16,717 nt of DNA from DASVLX01 sp035552275 (GCA_035552275.1 DASZLR010000097.1:1-16717), one strand, 5' to 3'; positions 7,409 to 14,713 are shown, counted from the first letter of the stretch. Notes: generated by a model from the sequence alone, not told the origin. Numbers and translations are program-made.

Positions 7409-8757
7409 CGCAACGCGAAATGACCGAGCCAGCATTGATCGATCTGCCCGCGGAGCGATTGCGCGACACCGTCGCCGCCACGCTGCGCCGGTCCCGGGAC
7501 CGCAGCGTCACGCTGACCGACGCGGTGGACGATGACGACCTGACCCGCCAGCACTCGCCGCTGATGTCGCCGCTGGTCTGGGACCTGGCGCACATCGGCA
7601 ACCAGGAAGAACTGTGGCTGGTGCGGGACGTCGGCGGCCGTGAGCCGGTGCGTTCGGACATCGACCAGCTCTACGACGCCTTTCAGCATCCGCGCGCCAA
7701 CCGGCCGCGACTGCCGCTGCTCGGTCCGACCGAGGCGCGTGGCTATGTGGCCCAGGTCCGGGCCAAGGTGCTGGACGTGCTCGACCGCGCTCCGCTGTCC
7801 GGCCGGCGGCTGGTGGACAACGCCTTCGCTTTCGGCATGATCGCGCAGCACGAGCAGCAGCACGATGAGACCATGCTGGCCACCCACCAACTGCGGGTCG
7901 GCGATCCGGTGCTGCACGCCGCAGAACCGCGCAGTGCCGCCGCGATCAACCTGCCGGCCGAGGTGCTGGTGCCCGGCGGACCGTTCACCATGGGCACCTC
8001 GGTCGAACCGTGGGCGCTGGACAACGAGCGGCCGGCGCACGAGGTCGCCGTCGACCCGTTCTTCATCGACACCACGCCGGTCACCAACGGCGCCTACCTG
8101 CGGTTCATCGCCGCCGGCGGCTACCACGATCCGCGCTGGTGGAGCGAGGCGGGCTGGGCGCACCGGCGGCAGGCCGGGCTGACCGCGCCGCAGTTCTGGC
8201 AGGCCGACGGCGATCGCTGGCTGCGCACCCGGTTCGGCGTGCTGGAACCGATTCCGGAGCACGAGCCGGTCGTGCATGTCTGCTGGCACGAGGCGCAGGC
8301 GTACGCCAACTGGGCCGGCCGCCGGCTGCCCACCGAGGCGGAATGGGAGAAGGCCGCCCGGTTCGAGCCGGCCACCGGCCGGTCCCGCCGCTTCCCGTGG
8401 GGCGACGACGAACCCACCGCCGAGCACGCCAATCTCGGCCAGCGGCACCTGCGGCCGGCCGAGGTCGGCGCCTACCCGGCCGGGGCGTCGCCGCTGGGCG
8501 TGCACCAGTTGATCGGCGACGTGTGGGAATGGACCGGCAGCGACTTCGCCGCGTATCCGGGGTTCGCCGCGTTCCCGTACCGGGAGTACTCCGAGGTGTT
8601 CTTCGGCTCGGACCACAAGGTGCTGCGCGGCGGCTCGTTCGGCACCGATCCGGTTGCCTGCCGGGGCACGTTCCGCAACTGGGACTACCCGATCCGGCGG
8701 CAGATCTTCGCCGGGTTCCGCTGCGCGCGGGACGCCCGACCCGACGAAGTCCGTTAG
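7405..8757 (+). CDS. egtB: EgtB, iron-dependent ergothioneine sulfoxide synthase
   Basis: 450 residues; ATG 7405 overlaps the egtA stop and has GGAGG 9 nt upstream. EgtB joins gamma-glutamylcysteine to hercynine with O2, forming the C-S bond and sulfoxide. The N-terminal DinB-like domain carries the expected iron ligands: His63 in WDLAHIGNQEE and His149/His153 in the HxxxHxE motif IAQHEQQHDET. The C-terminal formylglycine-generating-enzyme-type domain starts near residue 185 (VPGGPFTMGTS) and includes RRLPTEAEWEKAARFE, DVWEWTGSDF and GFRCAR. Length and domain order are normal for actinobacterial EgtB. Second gene of a tightly packed operon, followed after 4 bp by egtC. Confidence 0.96.
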   Translation: MTQREMTEPALIDLPAERLRDTVAATLRRSRDRSVTLTDAVDDDDLTRQHSPLMSPLVWDLAHIGNQEELWLVRDVGGREPVRSDIDQLYDAFQHPRANRPRLPLLGPTEARGYVAQVRAKVLDVLDRAPLSGRRLVDNAFAFGMIAQHEQQHDETMLATHQLRVGDPVLHAAEPRSAAAINLPAEVLVPGGPFTMGTSVEPWALDNERPAHEVAVDPFFIDTTPVTNGAYLRFIAAGGYHDPRWWSEAGWAHRRQAGLTAPQFWQADGDRWLRTRFGVLEPIPEHEPVVHVCWHEAQAYANWAGRRLPTEAEWEKAARFEPATGRSRRFPWGDDEPTAEHANLGQRHLRPAEVGAYPAGASPLGVHQLIGDVWEWTGSDFAAYPGFAAFPYREYSEVFFGSDHKVLRGGSFGTDPVACRGTFRNWDYPIRRQIFAGFRCARDARPDEVR

Positions 8758-8761
8758 CCCG

Positions 8762-9517
8762 GTGTGTCGACACCTGGCCTATCTCGGCCCACCGACCTCG
8801 TTGGCCGGGCTGCTGCTGGACCGCCCGCATTCGCTGGTGCGGCAGTCCTGGGCGCCGGCGGACATGCGGCACGGCGGCACCATCAACGCCGACGGCTTCG
8901 GCGTCGGCTGGCGCGCGGACGGCGACATCGTCCGCTACCGCCGAGACACTCCGATGTGGACAGACGCCGATTTCGCCGGCCTGGCGGCGACGGTGCTGAC
9001 CTCGGCGGCCGTGGCGGCGGTGCGGTCGGCCACCGTGGGCATGCCGGTGGTGGAGACGGCGTGCGCGCCGTTCACCGACGGCCAGTGGTTGTTCAGCCAC
9101 AACGGGGTGGTCGCCGGCTGGCCGGACTCGGTGGCCGAACTGGCCGCCGAGCTGCCGGTCGCCGACCTGCTCACCCTGGACGCGCCGACCGACGCGGCAT
9201 TGCTGTGGGCGCTGGTGCGACACCGGCTCCGGCGCGGCTGCCCCCCGGCGGCAGCGGTGTCCACAGTGGTCAGCGAGGTGGCGTCGGCCGCGCCGGAGTC
9301 CAGGCTCAACCTGCTGCTCTCCGATGGCGACACCGCTGTCGCGACGAGTTGGGGTCACGCGCTGTCGGTATGGCGTGACCAGGACGCGGTGGTCATCGCG
9401 TCCGAACCGTGGGATGACGATCCACTCTGGACAGAAGTGCCCGATCGCCGGTTGGTGGTCACCACCCGGCAGCGAACCACGGTGCACCGGTTCGCCGACG
9501 AGACGGAAAAACCTTGA
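8762..9517 (+). CDS. egtC: EgtC, gamma-glutamyl hercynylcysteine sulfoxide hydrolase
   Basis: 251 residues from GTG 8762, chosen because Cys must follow the initiator: MCRHLAYLG exposes Cys2 as the N-terminal nucleophile of class II glutamine amidotransferases. Further family marks are NADGFGVGWRADGD (~42-55) and WLFSHNGVVAGW, the oxyanion/substrate-binding region. The enzyme removes the glutamyl group from gamma-glutamyl-hercynylcysteine sulfoxide made by EgtB. The gap to egtB is 4 bp, and its TGA overlaps the TTG start of egtD, so the gene is embedded in the operon and translationally coupled. Confidence 0.94.
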   Translation: MCRHLAYLGPPTSLAGLLLDRPHSLVRQSWAPADMRHGGTINADGFGVGWRADGDIVRYRRDTPMWTDADFAGLAATVLTSAAVAAVRSATVGMPVVETACAPFTDGQWLFSHNGVVAGWPDSVAELAAELPVADLLTLDAPTDAALLWALVRHRLRRGCPPAAAVSTVVSEVASAAPESRLNLLLSDGDTAVATSWGHALSVWRDQDAVVIASEPWDDDPLWTEVPDRRLVVTTRQRTTVHRFADETEKP

Positions 9518-10506
9518 CGGACAAGCTGACAGAACCGATCATCGACGTGCACCTGCACGAGGACTACCAGGCGTCGACGCTGCGCGCGGACGTGTTGTCC
9601 GGGCTGCGCGGCCGGCCGAAGTCGTTGCCGCCCAAGTGGTTCTACGACGCCACCGGCAGTGTGCTGTTCGAGCGGATCACCGAACTGCCGGAGTACTACC
9701 CGACCCGGGCGGAGCGGGAGATCCTCACCGCACGGGCGCCGGCGATCGCCGAGATCACCGGGGCGCACACGCTGGTCGAGCTCGGCTCGGGATCCTCGGA
9801 GAAGACCCGGCGGCTGCTGACCGCGCTGCGCGAGCGGCCGACCGACAATCGGCTGCGCGAGTTCGTGCCGCTGGACGTCTCCGAATCGGCGTTGCGCGAA
9901 TCGGCCGCGGCCATCGCGGCGGACTATCCGGGGCTGCGGGTGCATGGCGTGGTCGGCGATTTCACCGAGCATCTGGACCTGTTGCCCGGCGACGGGCCGC
10001 GGCTGGTGGCGTTTCTCGGCGGCACCATCGGCAACCTGCTGCCGGCCGAGCGGGCCAAGTTCCTGTCCGGCGTGCGGGATGTGCTGAATCCGGGGGAGTG
10101 GCTGCTGTTGGGCACCGACCTGGTGAAGGATCCCGAGGTGCTGGTCCGCGCCTACGACGACTCGGCCGGGGTGACCGCCGAGTTCAACCGCAATGTGCTG
10201 CGGGTGCTGAACCGGGAGCTGGGCGCGGATTTCGACGTCGACGCGTTCGACCATGTGGCGCTGTGGGACGCCGAGCGCGAGTGGATCGAGATGCGGCTGC
10301 GCGCCAACCGATCCATGCGGGTGAATCTGCCGGATCTTGATTTCGCGGTCGACTTCAGCGCGGGCGAGGATCTGCGCACTGAGGTCTCCGCCAAGTTCCG
10401 TCGGGAGGGCGTGGTCGGCGAGCTGGCCGACGCCGGCTTCGAGCTGGCGCACTGGTGGACCGACCGGGCCGGCCGGTTCGCGGTGTCCCTCGCCCGCGCC
10501 GCGTAG
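9514..10506 (+). CDS. egtD: EgtD, histidine N-alpha-methyltransferase
   Basis: 330 residues from TTG 9514, overlapping the egtC stop (TTGA) with a weak GGAA site upstream. EgtD trimethylates L-histidine with S-adenosylmethionine to hercynine, the first committed step of ergothioneine synthesis. It shows the family start (LPPKWFYDATGSVLFE, ELPEYYPTRAERE), SAM-binding LVELGSGSSEKTRRLL (~87-102) and FLGGTIGNLLPAER. From the known M. smegmatis enzyme, the imidazole/amino-binding Glu and Ser correspond to Glu290 and Ser292 in RTEVSAKF, and Met260 lies in EWIEMRL. Last egt gene here: no egtE follows. Confidence 0.95.
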   Translation: MTDKLTEPIIDVHLHEDYQASTLRADVLSGLRGRPKSLPPKWFYDATGSVLFERITELPEYYPTRAEREILTARAPAIAEITGAHTLVELGSGSSEKTRRLLTALRERPTDNRLREFVPLDVSESALRESAAAIAADYPGLRVHGVVGDFTEHLDLLPGDGPRLVAFLGGTIGNLLPAERAKFLSGVRDVLNPGEWLLLGTDLVKDPEVLVRAYDDSAGVTAEFNRNVLRVLNRELGADFDVDAFDHVALWDAEREWIEMRLRANRSMRVNLPDLDFAVDFSAGEDLRTEVSAKFRREGVVGELADAGFELAHWWTDRAGRFAVSLARAA

Positions 10507-10514
10507 CCATGTTA

Positions 10515-10550
10515 TGTTCGGTGCCGATCAAACATTGATCGGACCGAACA
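10515..10550. promoter_or_regulatory. Long inverted repeat between egtD and the qor-like gene
   Basis: Arm 10515-10530 (TGTTCGGTGCCGATCA) pairs with 10536-10550 over 15 bp with one bulged G and a 5-nt loop. It lies 9 bp after the egtD stop and 14 bp before the ATG of the next gene. It may be an operator for a repressor of the oxidoreductase gene, or an RNA hairpin separating egt from downstream transcription. No T-run follows. Confidence 0.6.
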
Positions 10551-10563
10551 GGCGGGGTGGCGG

Positions 10564-11553
10564 ATGCGGGCGACGGGTTATCGACGGACCGGCGGGCCGG
10601 ACGTGCTGGAACTGGTCGAGCTGCCGGTGCCGCGACCGGGCCCGGGCCAGGTGCTGATCAAGGTCGTCTTCGCCGGGGTCAACTTCGCCGAGATCTACTA
10701 CCGGCGCGGCGCCGGGCACGCCCCCGACCCGGACGGCGAGCCGTCCGTGCCGGGCTTGGAGGCCGCCGGGCATGTGGTCGAGGTGGGCGCGGGCGTCACC
10801 GGCCTGCGGCCGGGCGATCCGGTGGCCGCGCTGACCCATGCCGCGGCCGGCGCGACCGGCGGTTATGCCGAGTACGCGGTCGCGCCGGACGAGTTGGTGT
10901 ACCCATTGCCGCGCGGGGTGGAGCTGAGCGCGGCCGCGGCGCTGCCGTGCGTGCTGACCACCGCGTACGGCTTGCTGACGGTCGCCGGGCTGGCCACCGG
11001 CGAGACCGTGCTGGTGCATGGCGCGGCCGGCGGCGTCGGCTCGGCCGCTGTCCAGGTCGCGCGGGCGTTGGGCGCGGGGACGTTGATCGGCACGGTCGGC
11101 CGGCCGGACAAGATCGAGTATGCCCGGCAGCTCGGCTACGACCAAGTGTTTCTCCGCGCCGAGTTCGCGGACCGGATAGCGGACCTGCCGGGGCCTGGCG
11201 TGGATATCGCGCTGGATGGCGTCGGCGGCCCGACCAGGGTTCGGAACCTCGACGTGCTCGCGCCGCTGGGCCGGCTGGTGGTGTTCGGCGATCCCGGCCA
11301 GGGCGACGACCTCGCGGTCTCGACGAATCGGCTGTGGTTTGAAGCCAAGGCTGTGCTGGGGTTCAACATTGGTGAGCTGGCCGCCAAGACGCCGTCGACG
11401 GTGCGCCGGATGGCCCTGGCCGCGCTGCGGCTGCTCGCGGACGGACGGGTCGACATGGCCGTCGCGGAGGTGTTTCCGCTGGACCGCGCCGCGGACGCGC
11501 ATCGGCTGCTGGAGAGCGGCCGGAGCACCGGCAAGATACTGCTGGCGTTGTGA
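10564..11553 (+). CDS. Zinc-free NADPH:quinone oxidoreductase (MDR superfamily)
   Basis: 329 residues from ATG 10564. N-terminal GroES-like domain (LPVPRPGPGQVLIKVVFAGV, PGLEAAGHVVEVGAGVTGLR) and a Rossmann domain with the dinucleotide motif VLVHGAAGGVGSAAVQVA (~155-172). The zinc-binding cysteines of alcohol dehydrogenases are missing, placing it with quinone oxidoreductase/zeta-crystallin-type enzymes that reduce quinones or enones with NADPH. The substrate is unknown. The end, AHRLLESGRSTGKILLAL, is intact and family-typical, yet its last 58 bp recur in front of hisE, so this is the left boundary of the putative island. A role in ergothioneine metabolism is not implied by its position alone. 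Confidence 0.9.
   Translation: MRATGYRRTGGPDVLELVELPVPRPGPGQVLIKVVFAGVNFAEIYYRRGAGHAPDPDGEPSVPGLEAAGHVVEVGAGVTGLRPGDPVAALTHAAAGATGGYAEYAVAPDELVYPLPRGVELSAAAALPCVLTTAYGLLTVAGLATGETVLVHGAAGGVGSAAVQVARALGAGTLIGTVGRPDKIEYARQLGYDQVFLRAEFADRIADLPGPGVDIALDGVGGPTRVRNLDVLAPLGRLVVFGDPGQGDDLAVSTNRLWFEAKAVLGFNIGELAAKTPSTVRRMALAALRLLADGRVDMAVAEVFPLDRAADAHRLLESGRSTGKILLAL
11496..11553 (+). repeat. Left copy of 58-bp direct repeat (putative attL)
   Basis: The final 58 bp of the qor-like gene, including its stop. 11496-11547 (52 bp) is identical to 15476-15527; one mismatch at 11548 (T versus A) is followed by five matching bases to the stop. Immediately upstream the copies are unrelated. Downstream, 12 of the first 15 bases counted from the GTGA (11550) still agree with the other copy, then similarity ends. 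Confidence 0.9.
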
Positions 11554-11570
11554 GCGCGGGCGAGCCGGAT

Positions 11571-11589
11571 CGCCGCGGCCGTCGCGGCG
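11571..11589. terminator. Hairpin between convergent qor and the HTH-less regulator gene
   Basis: CGCCGCG (11571-11577) and CGCGGCG (11583-11589) form a perfect 7-bp GC stem with a 5-nt loop. It lies 17 bp after the qor stop and 2 bp from the stop (11592) of the minus-strand gene, so it could end transcripts from both sides. No T-run is present. Confidence 0.5.
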
Positions 11590-11591
11590 GG

Positions 11592-12650
11592 TCATTCCTG
11601 GCTGGTCAGCGCGCGTATCCGCTCATCCAGGTTGCGTACGTCATGTCGATCAGGCCAGGAACGCCGAAGCTGTTTGTGTACCAACAGGATGCGGGTCGTC
11701 AGCCACTCGGAGTTGGTTCGGGCGGCGATGTCCGTGATTCCAGATGCCACGGCGCACGCGCGGTCTGGGTTGCCGGCCTGCGCGTGAACATGCGCAAGAT
11801 CGCACGCGAACCAGGCTGCCCACTCGGAGCGGTGCGTTTCTGGCGGCAGCGCGTCCAGACCGGTGGTCAGTTCCGCGATCGCTCGATCGTTGCGCCTTGG
11901 GTCCGCTTCACCGATGAACCTGTACGTCAGTCCGCGTTGCATCTGGAAAAAGGCGGCGTCGTACCAGTAGGCCCACTCCGGGGAACCATCCGGCAGTTCG
12001 ACGGCATGCGCGGCCAGTTCGGCCGCTTCCTCAACCTTCCGGTCCGCGGTGTCGGCGTCACCAGCCATCGCGTGCCCGCGTGCCTCTTGGTGCGCCGAGA
12101 ACGCTCGTAGACCGGCCGACACGCGCCGGTCCCGTTGGGCGGCCTGTGACAGGCCGATCATGGGGCTGACCTGTCGTAGCTGATACGCAATGCTTCCCTT
12201 GAACGACAATGCGCCGGCCACCATGTCGATATCGTCGGTCTCCAGCGCCCATTCCGTCGCCCGGTCGAACCACGTTCGGGCGGCCCGGAACTGTCGGGTG
12301 CTGGACAGGAGCCAGCCGTGGAACTGCGCGAAATTGGCGGCGACTTCGCACACCTGCGGCCGGATCGCCGGGCGGGCGTCCGTGACGAACTGCTCTACCA
12401 GGGTCAGGTGCTGCTGTACCGATGGGAGCACGGCGGCCGAACCAACTGAGTCCTCCAGGCGGCGAGTTGCCGAGAGGATAGCGGCCAATGCGTCGGTGCC
12501 GGCCGTGTCGATCCGGCGTGGCTGAGATGCGGCCAGGGAGAGCCGTTCGGTGTCGTCGGGGTCAAGCATCCCGATCGGATCGGGTACGGCGGTCTGTGGC
12601 CGTAGGGGTGTGCCCTTGGGGGTGAACCCGACTTCATTCGGCTGCGGCAT
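11592..12650 (-). CDS. TPR-type regulator paralogue lacking its HTH domain
   Basis: 352 residues from ATG 12650. It begins MPQPN and then jumps directly to EVGFTPKGTPLRPQT, which in the upstream paralogue (12773-13873) lies 78 residues further on, after the HTH. The DNA-binding domain has thus been lost in frame while start, upstream sequence and reading frame are kept. The rest is alpha-helical and TPR-like (FAQFHGWLLSSTRQFRAART, ALETDDIDMVAGALSFKGSI, REWAAW-type helices, DLAHVHAQAGNPDRACAVA), as in actinobacterial XRE regulators of about 430 residues. It is complete at the C-terminus, unlike its neighbour. It could act as a partner or decoy of the neighbour, or be a decaying copy; the long intact frame argues against simple decay. 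Confidence 0.72.
   Translation of the reverse strand: MPQPNEVGFTPKGTPLRPQTAVPDPIGMLDPDDTERLSLAASQPRRIDTAGTDALAAILSATRRLEDSVGSAAVLPSVQQHLTLVEQFVTDARPAIRPQVCEVAANFAQFHGWLLSSTRQFRAARTWFDRATEWALETDDIDMVAGALSFKGSIAYQLRQVSPMIGLSQAAQRDRRVSAGLRAFSAHQEARGHAMAGDADTADRKVEEAAELAAHAVELPDGSPEWAYWYDAAFFQMQRGLTYRFIGEADPRRNDRAIAELTTGLDALPPETHRSEWAAWFACDLAHVHAQAGNPDRACAVASGITDIAARTNSEWLTTRILLVHKQLRRSWPDRHDVRNLDERIRALTSQE
12600..12631. repeat. 32-bp exact repeat shared by the two regulator paralogues (copy 1)
   Basis: Identical to 13589-13620. It encodes the GFTPKGTPLR segment immediately after the HTH in the longer paralogue. In this copy it sits only a few codons from the ATG, marking the point where the HTH-coding DNA is missing. 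Confidence 0.9.
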
Positions 12651-12709
12651 GGCGGCTACGCCTCGGTTGGGCGGCTGGTCGGCGGCTGCCTCTCATCTTC
12701 CCCCATCGT
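12648..12709. repeat. 62-bp duplicated leader (copy 1), start codon and 5' leader
   Basis: 59 of 62 bases match 13871-13932. The block covers the ATG and leader of the HTH-less gene and stops abruptly just upstream of a second in-leader ATG (12706). That ATG opens a 16-codon frame ending in TAG at 12656-12658, 5 bp before the gene start. Confidence 0.88.
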
Positions 12710-12772
12710 CGTTATGAGGGCGTGCTTCGAACGTGACCCAATTTGTCCAGTGTGGATGATCGAAAAGTAGGC

Positions 12773-13873
12773 TTATTCCTCGGCAAGTTGCCGGCGGCGG
12801 ACCGCCCACTCGGACTTCCGCCATGTGTCCGGCATGGCCTCAAGGCAGGCGGCAGCCGCCCGCCGCGCGCCGTGAACATCTCCCAGCGCGCGGAGCACGA
12901 ACCCACGTTGCCCCAGGAAGAACGCCGGTATGTACCAGTACCCTGACGAGGGCAATTCGTCAGGTTCGGGTAGGTGATCCACTAGCCGGTCAGCTTCGGT
13001 GAGCAGCCGAACGGCCTCGGCCCGGTTGTCATCGCGGGCGAGGACTTCGGCCCGCTGGTAAGTCACGTAGGTGCGTAGGCCGATGTGCACCCGCGTGTCT
13101 CGCCGAGCGGCCTCGGACAGCGCGTCGGCCGTGCGGAGATCACCGGTACGCAGTCCTGCGTACGCCTGGAATGACAACGCGGTCGCGAGTCGCATCGGGT
13201 CGTCAGCTTGCAGGGCGAGCACGGCCGCCCGGTCGAGATACCGCCGAGCGTCCTCCCACCGGCCCAGCGGGATGGACAGCCACCCCAGATATTGGTTGAT
13301 CTCGCTCGACAGCCCAACAGCGACGGGGCGTGAACTGGCGGGGGCACCGGTTGCAAGTCGTTCGATCAACTCGCGTTGTCGGCGAACCGTGGGGAGCACG
13401 GCGGCGGCGCTGGTCTCGTCTTCCAACCGGCGCACCCCGGTGAGCACGGTCGCGATGGCGTCGACCGCAGCCGCATCGGTTCGGCGAGGGCAGATGGCAG
13501 CCACGGTAAGGCGCTCGGCGTCGTCCGGGTCGAGCTCCCCTGTCGGGTCGGGAACGCCCGTCTGTGGCCGTCGTGGGGTGCCGTTGAGCCGTAGGGGTGT
13601 GCCCTTGGGGGTGAACCCGAGTTCGGTTTCGGTGGTGCCGAGGATGGCGCAGAGAGCGTCGGTGTAGTGGCGGCTGGGTCGGCGGACGGTGCCGCGTTCG
13701 AGTTTGCCGAGGTGGCCGGCGTCGAAGGCGTATTCACGGCCTTGGGGGTCGCGTTCGGATAGCCACAGCCCGACTGCCTCGGCTAGTTCCTCGCGGGACA
13801 TGCAGCAGCCCGGTGTGCGGCGCGATGGGGTGCGTTCTCGTGCGGCGCGGAGCAGGTCATTGGGCTGGGGCAT
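12773..13873 (-). CDS. XRE-type HTH regulator with TPR-like region, C-terminally short
   Basis: 366 residues from ATG 13873 (MPQPNDLLRAARERTPSRR). This start is chosen because it is shared with the paralogue, whose frame is closed 16 codons upstream. The HTH lies at ~25-83: MSREELAEAVGLWLSERD, AFDAGHLGKLERGTVRRPSR, YTDALCAILGTTETELGF, the pattern of actinobacterial XRE regulators. Helical TPR-like sequence follows (INQYLGWLSIPLGRWEDAR, LALQADDPMRLATALSFQA, FFLGQRGFVLRALGDVHGAR). It ends at KSEWAVRRRQLAEE, whereas the paralogue continues about 68 residues past the matching SEWA, so the C-terminus is truncated or replaced. It is divergent from the small-gene cluster at 13983, which it may control. 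Confidence 0.8.
   Translation of the reverse strand: MPQPNDLLRAARERTPSRRTPGCCMSREELAEAVGLWLSERDPQGREYAFDAGHLGKLERGTVRRPSRHYTDALCAILGTTETELGFTPKGTPLRLNGTPRRPQTGVPDPTGELDPDDAERLTVAAICPRRTDAAAVDAIATVLTGVRRLEDETSAAAVLPTVRRQRELIERLATGAPASSRPVAVGLSSEINQYLGWLSIPLGRWEDARRYLDRAAVLALQADDPMRLATALSFQAYAGLRTGDLRTADALSEAARRDTRVHIGLRTYVTYQRAEVLARDDNRAEAVRLLTEADRLVDHLPEPDELPSSGYWYIPAFFLGQRGFVLRALGDVHGARRAAAACLEAMPDTWRKSEWAVRRRQLAEE
13589..13620. repeat. 32-bp exact repeat shared by the two regulator paralogues (copy 2)
   Basis: Identical to 12600-12631; here it follows the intact HTH-coding region. Together with the 62-bp block it shows that the two genes arose from a recent tandem duplication. Confidence 0.9.
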
Positions 13874-13932
13874 GGCGGCTATGCCTCGGTTCGGCGGCTG
13901 GTCGGCGGCTGCCTCCCATCTTCCCCCATCGT
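13871..13932. repeat. 62-bp duplicated leader (copy 2), start codon and 5' leader
   Basis: Partner of 12648-12709 with three mismatches. It contains the same 16-codon upstream frame (13879-13929), differing at two residues. Upstream of 13932 the two loci have unrelated sequence, so each gene has its own promoter region. Confidence 0.88.
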
Positions 13933-13941
13933 TCCCTCGGC

Positions 13942-13969
13942 ATTCTCTCCTACCTGGGTAGTCGATCAA
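13942..13969 (-). promoter_or_regulatory. Candidate promoter of the HTH/TPR regulator gene
   Basis: On the minus strand TTGATC (13964-13969) and GAGAAT (13942-13947) are 16 bp apart, each matching the consensus at 4 of 6 positions, about 70 bp before the ATG at 13873. It is a plausible but weak sigma-70-type match, lying in sequence unique to this copy of the paralogue pair. Confidence 0.3.
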
Positions 13970-13982
13970 CCACTCTCGGCTT

Positions 13983-14168
13983 ATGGGCGACACGGGAGCA
14001 GCGGAAACAAGCAGTTCAGCGGCCATAGCTGACCAGCAGCCGACAGACGGCCCGTCCGACGTGGACGGCGACCGGCTCGCGGCGCACGCACCCGATCACG
14101 GTCACTTCTGGGCATCGGTGGTCGCGGTATCGCAGTGGCCGGGTGCTGCGCGGCGGGCTGTCCGGTGA
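13983..14168 (+). CDS. Small hypothetical protein, first of a coupled trio
   Basis: 61 residues from ATG 13983, no clear Shine-Dalgarno. It is polar and acidic at the N-terminus (MGDTGAAETSSSAAIADQQ) and basic at the end (WPGAARRAVR), with no recognisable domain. Support comes mainly from context: its TGA (14166-14168) overlaps the GTG of the next frame by 4 bp, and that pattern repeats once more downstream. It is divergent from the HTH/TPR regulator 110 bp away. Function unknown; it could still be a chance frame. Confidence 0.4.
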   Translation: MGDTGAAETSSSAAIADQQPTDGPSDVDGDRLAAHAPDHGHFWASVVAVSQWPGAARRAVR

Positions 14169-14350
14169 TCGCCAGGCTGATCGTGGGTGCGCTGACCGTC
14201 GTGCCGGTCGCCGGGTGCATCGCCGGCCGGCATTGTCGCGCAGTGCGGGCGGTCCGCTACGTCCAGGCGGCCAGCAGCGAACAAGAACGGCACGAGCGGA
14301 TTCGCGTCCTGGTTGCCCGGTTGTCCCGCTGGCGGTGGTTGTGGTGGTGA
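14165..14350 (+). CDS. Small membrane-anchored hypothetical protein
   Basis: 61 residues from GTG 14165, overlapping the previous stop (GTGA), with GGCGGG about 8 nt upstream. The N-terminus is one hydrophobic segment (MIARLIVGALTVVPVAGCIA), followed by a strongly basic helix-like stretch (VQAASSEQERHERIRVLVAR) and a tryptophan-rich end (SRWRWLWW). It would sit as a single-pass inner-membrane protein with a cytosolic basic tail. No family recognised. It is coupled on both sides. Confidence 0.45.
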   Translation: MIARLIVGALTVVPVAGCIAGRHCRAVRAVRYVQAASSEQERHERIRVLVARLSRWRWLWW

Positions 14351-14619
14351 TCCTCAGTGGTGGGCCGACTGGCGGCGAGGACCTTCCTGTCCCAGCTTCG
14401 GGCGGGGATTGGCGGGCGGTCACGGCGGTTCACTTGCGGCGGGCGCTGGTGGTGCTGCTGCGCGAAGGGGAATCGGCGTGTTCGCAAGCCGCGTTCGATC
14501 TCGGCGCGGACCGGTGCGCCGATGACGAGCTGAGTGACCTGGCTGCCGGGCTGCACTCGCTGGCCGATGTCGTGCGCCGATACCACCAGATGCGGCGCGA
14601 AGCGTCCGACCGGTGCTGA
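14347..14619 (+). CDS. Small hypothetical protein, third of the coupled trio
   Basis: 90 residues from GTG 14347, again overlapping the preceding stop by 4 bp. The same frame is open upstream to 14143, so a longer form exists on paper, but the overlap pattern favours this start. The sequence looks like a helical soluble protein: DWRAVTAVHLRRALVVLLRE, CADDELSDLAAGLHSLADVV, RRYHQMRREASDRC. It has three cysteines and no domain I recognise. A 94-bp gap separates it from the next gene. Confidence 0.5.
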   Translation: MILSGGPTGGEDLPVPASGGDWRAVTAVHLRRALVVLLREGESACSQAAFDLGADRCADDELSDLAAGLHSLADVVRRYHQMRREASDRC

Positions 14620-14713
14620 TGGCGGCGACCCGACCCGGCATTGCGTGTTCGGGCGATGTGAATGGACCTGACCGGCATTCAGCGCTGGTCATGATGAAAG
14701 GGAAAAACGAAAT

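Noticed and set aside
7105..11595. Long minus-strand frames (7105-8616, 8105-9487, 9355-10452, 10528-11595)
   Set aside because: All lie opposite egtA-D and qor, have Arg/Gln/His-rich compositions typical of antisense GC-rich frames, and show no family motifs.
11550..12110. 186-residue + strand frame starting at the GTGA after the qor stop
   Set aside because: Looks coupled to qor, but lies opposite the TPR-type regulator gene, has no ribosome site and no recognisable sequence; only its first bases resemble the hisE leader.
14143..14619. 158-residue version of the third small gene
   Set aside because: The extra N-terminus is Arg/Gly-rich and overlaps the membrane-protein frame entirely; the GTG at 14347 with its 4-bp overlap is the better start.
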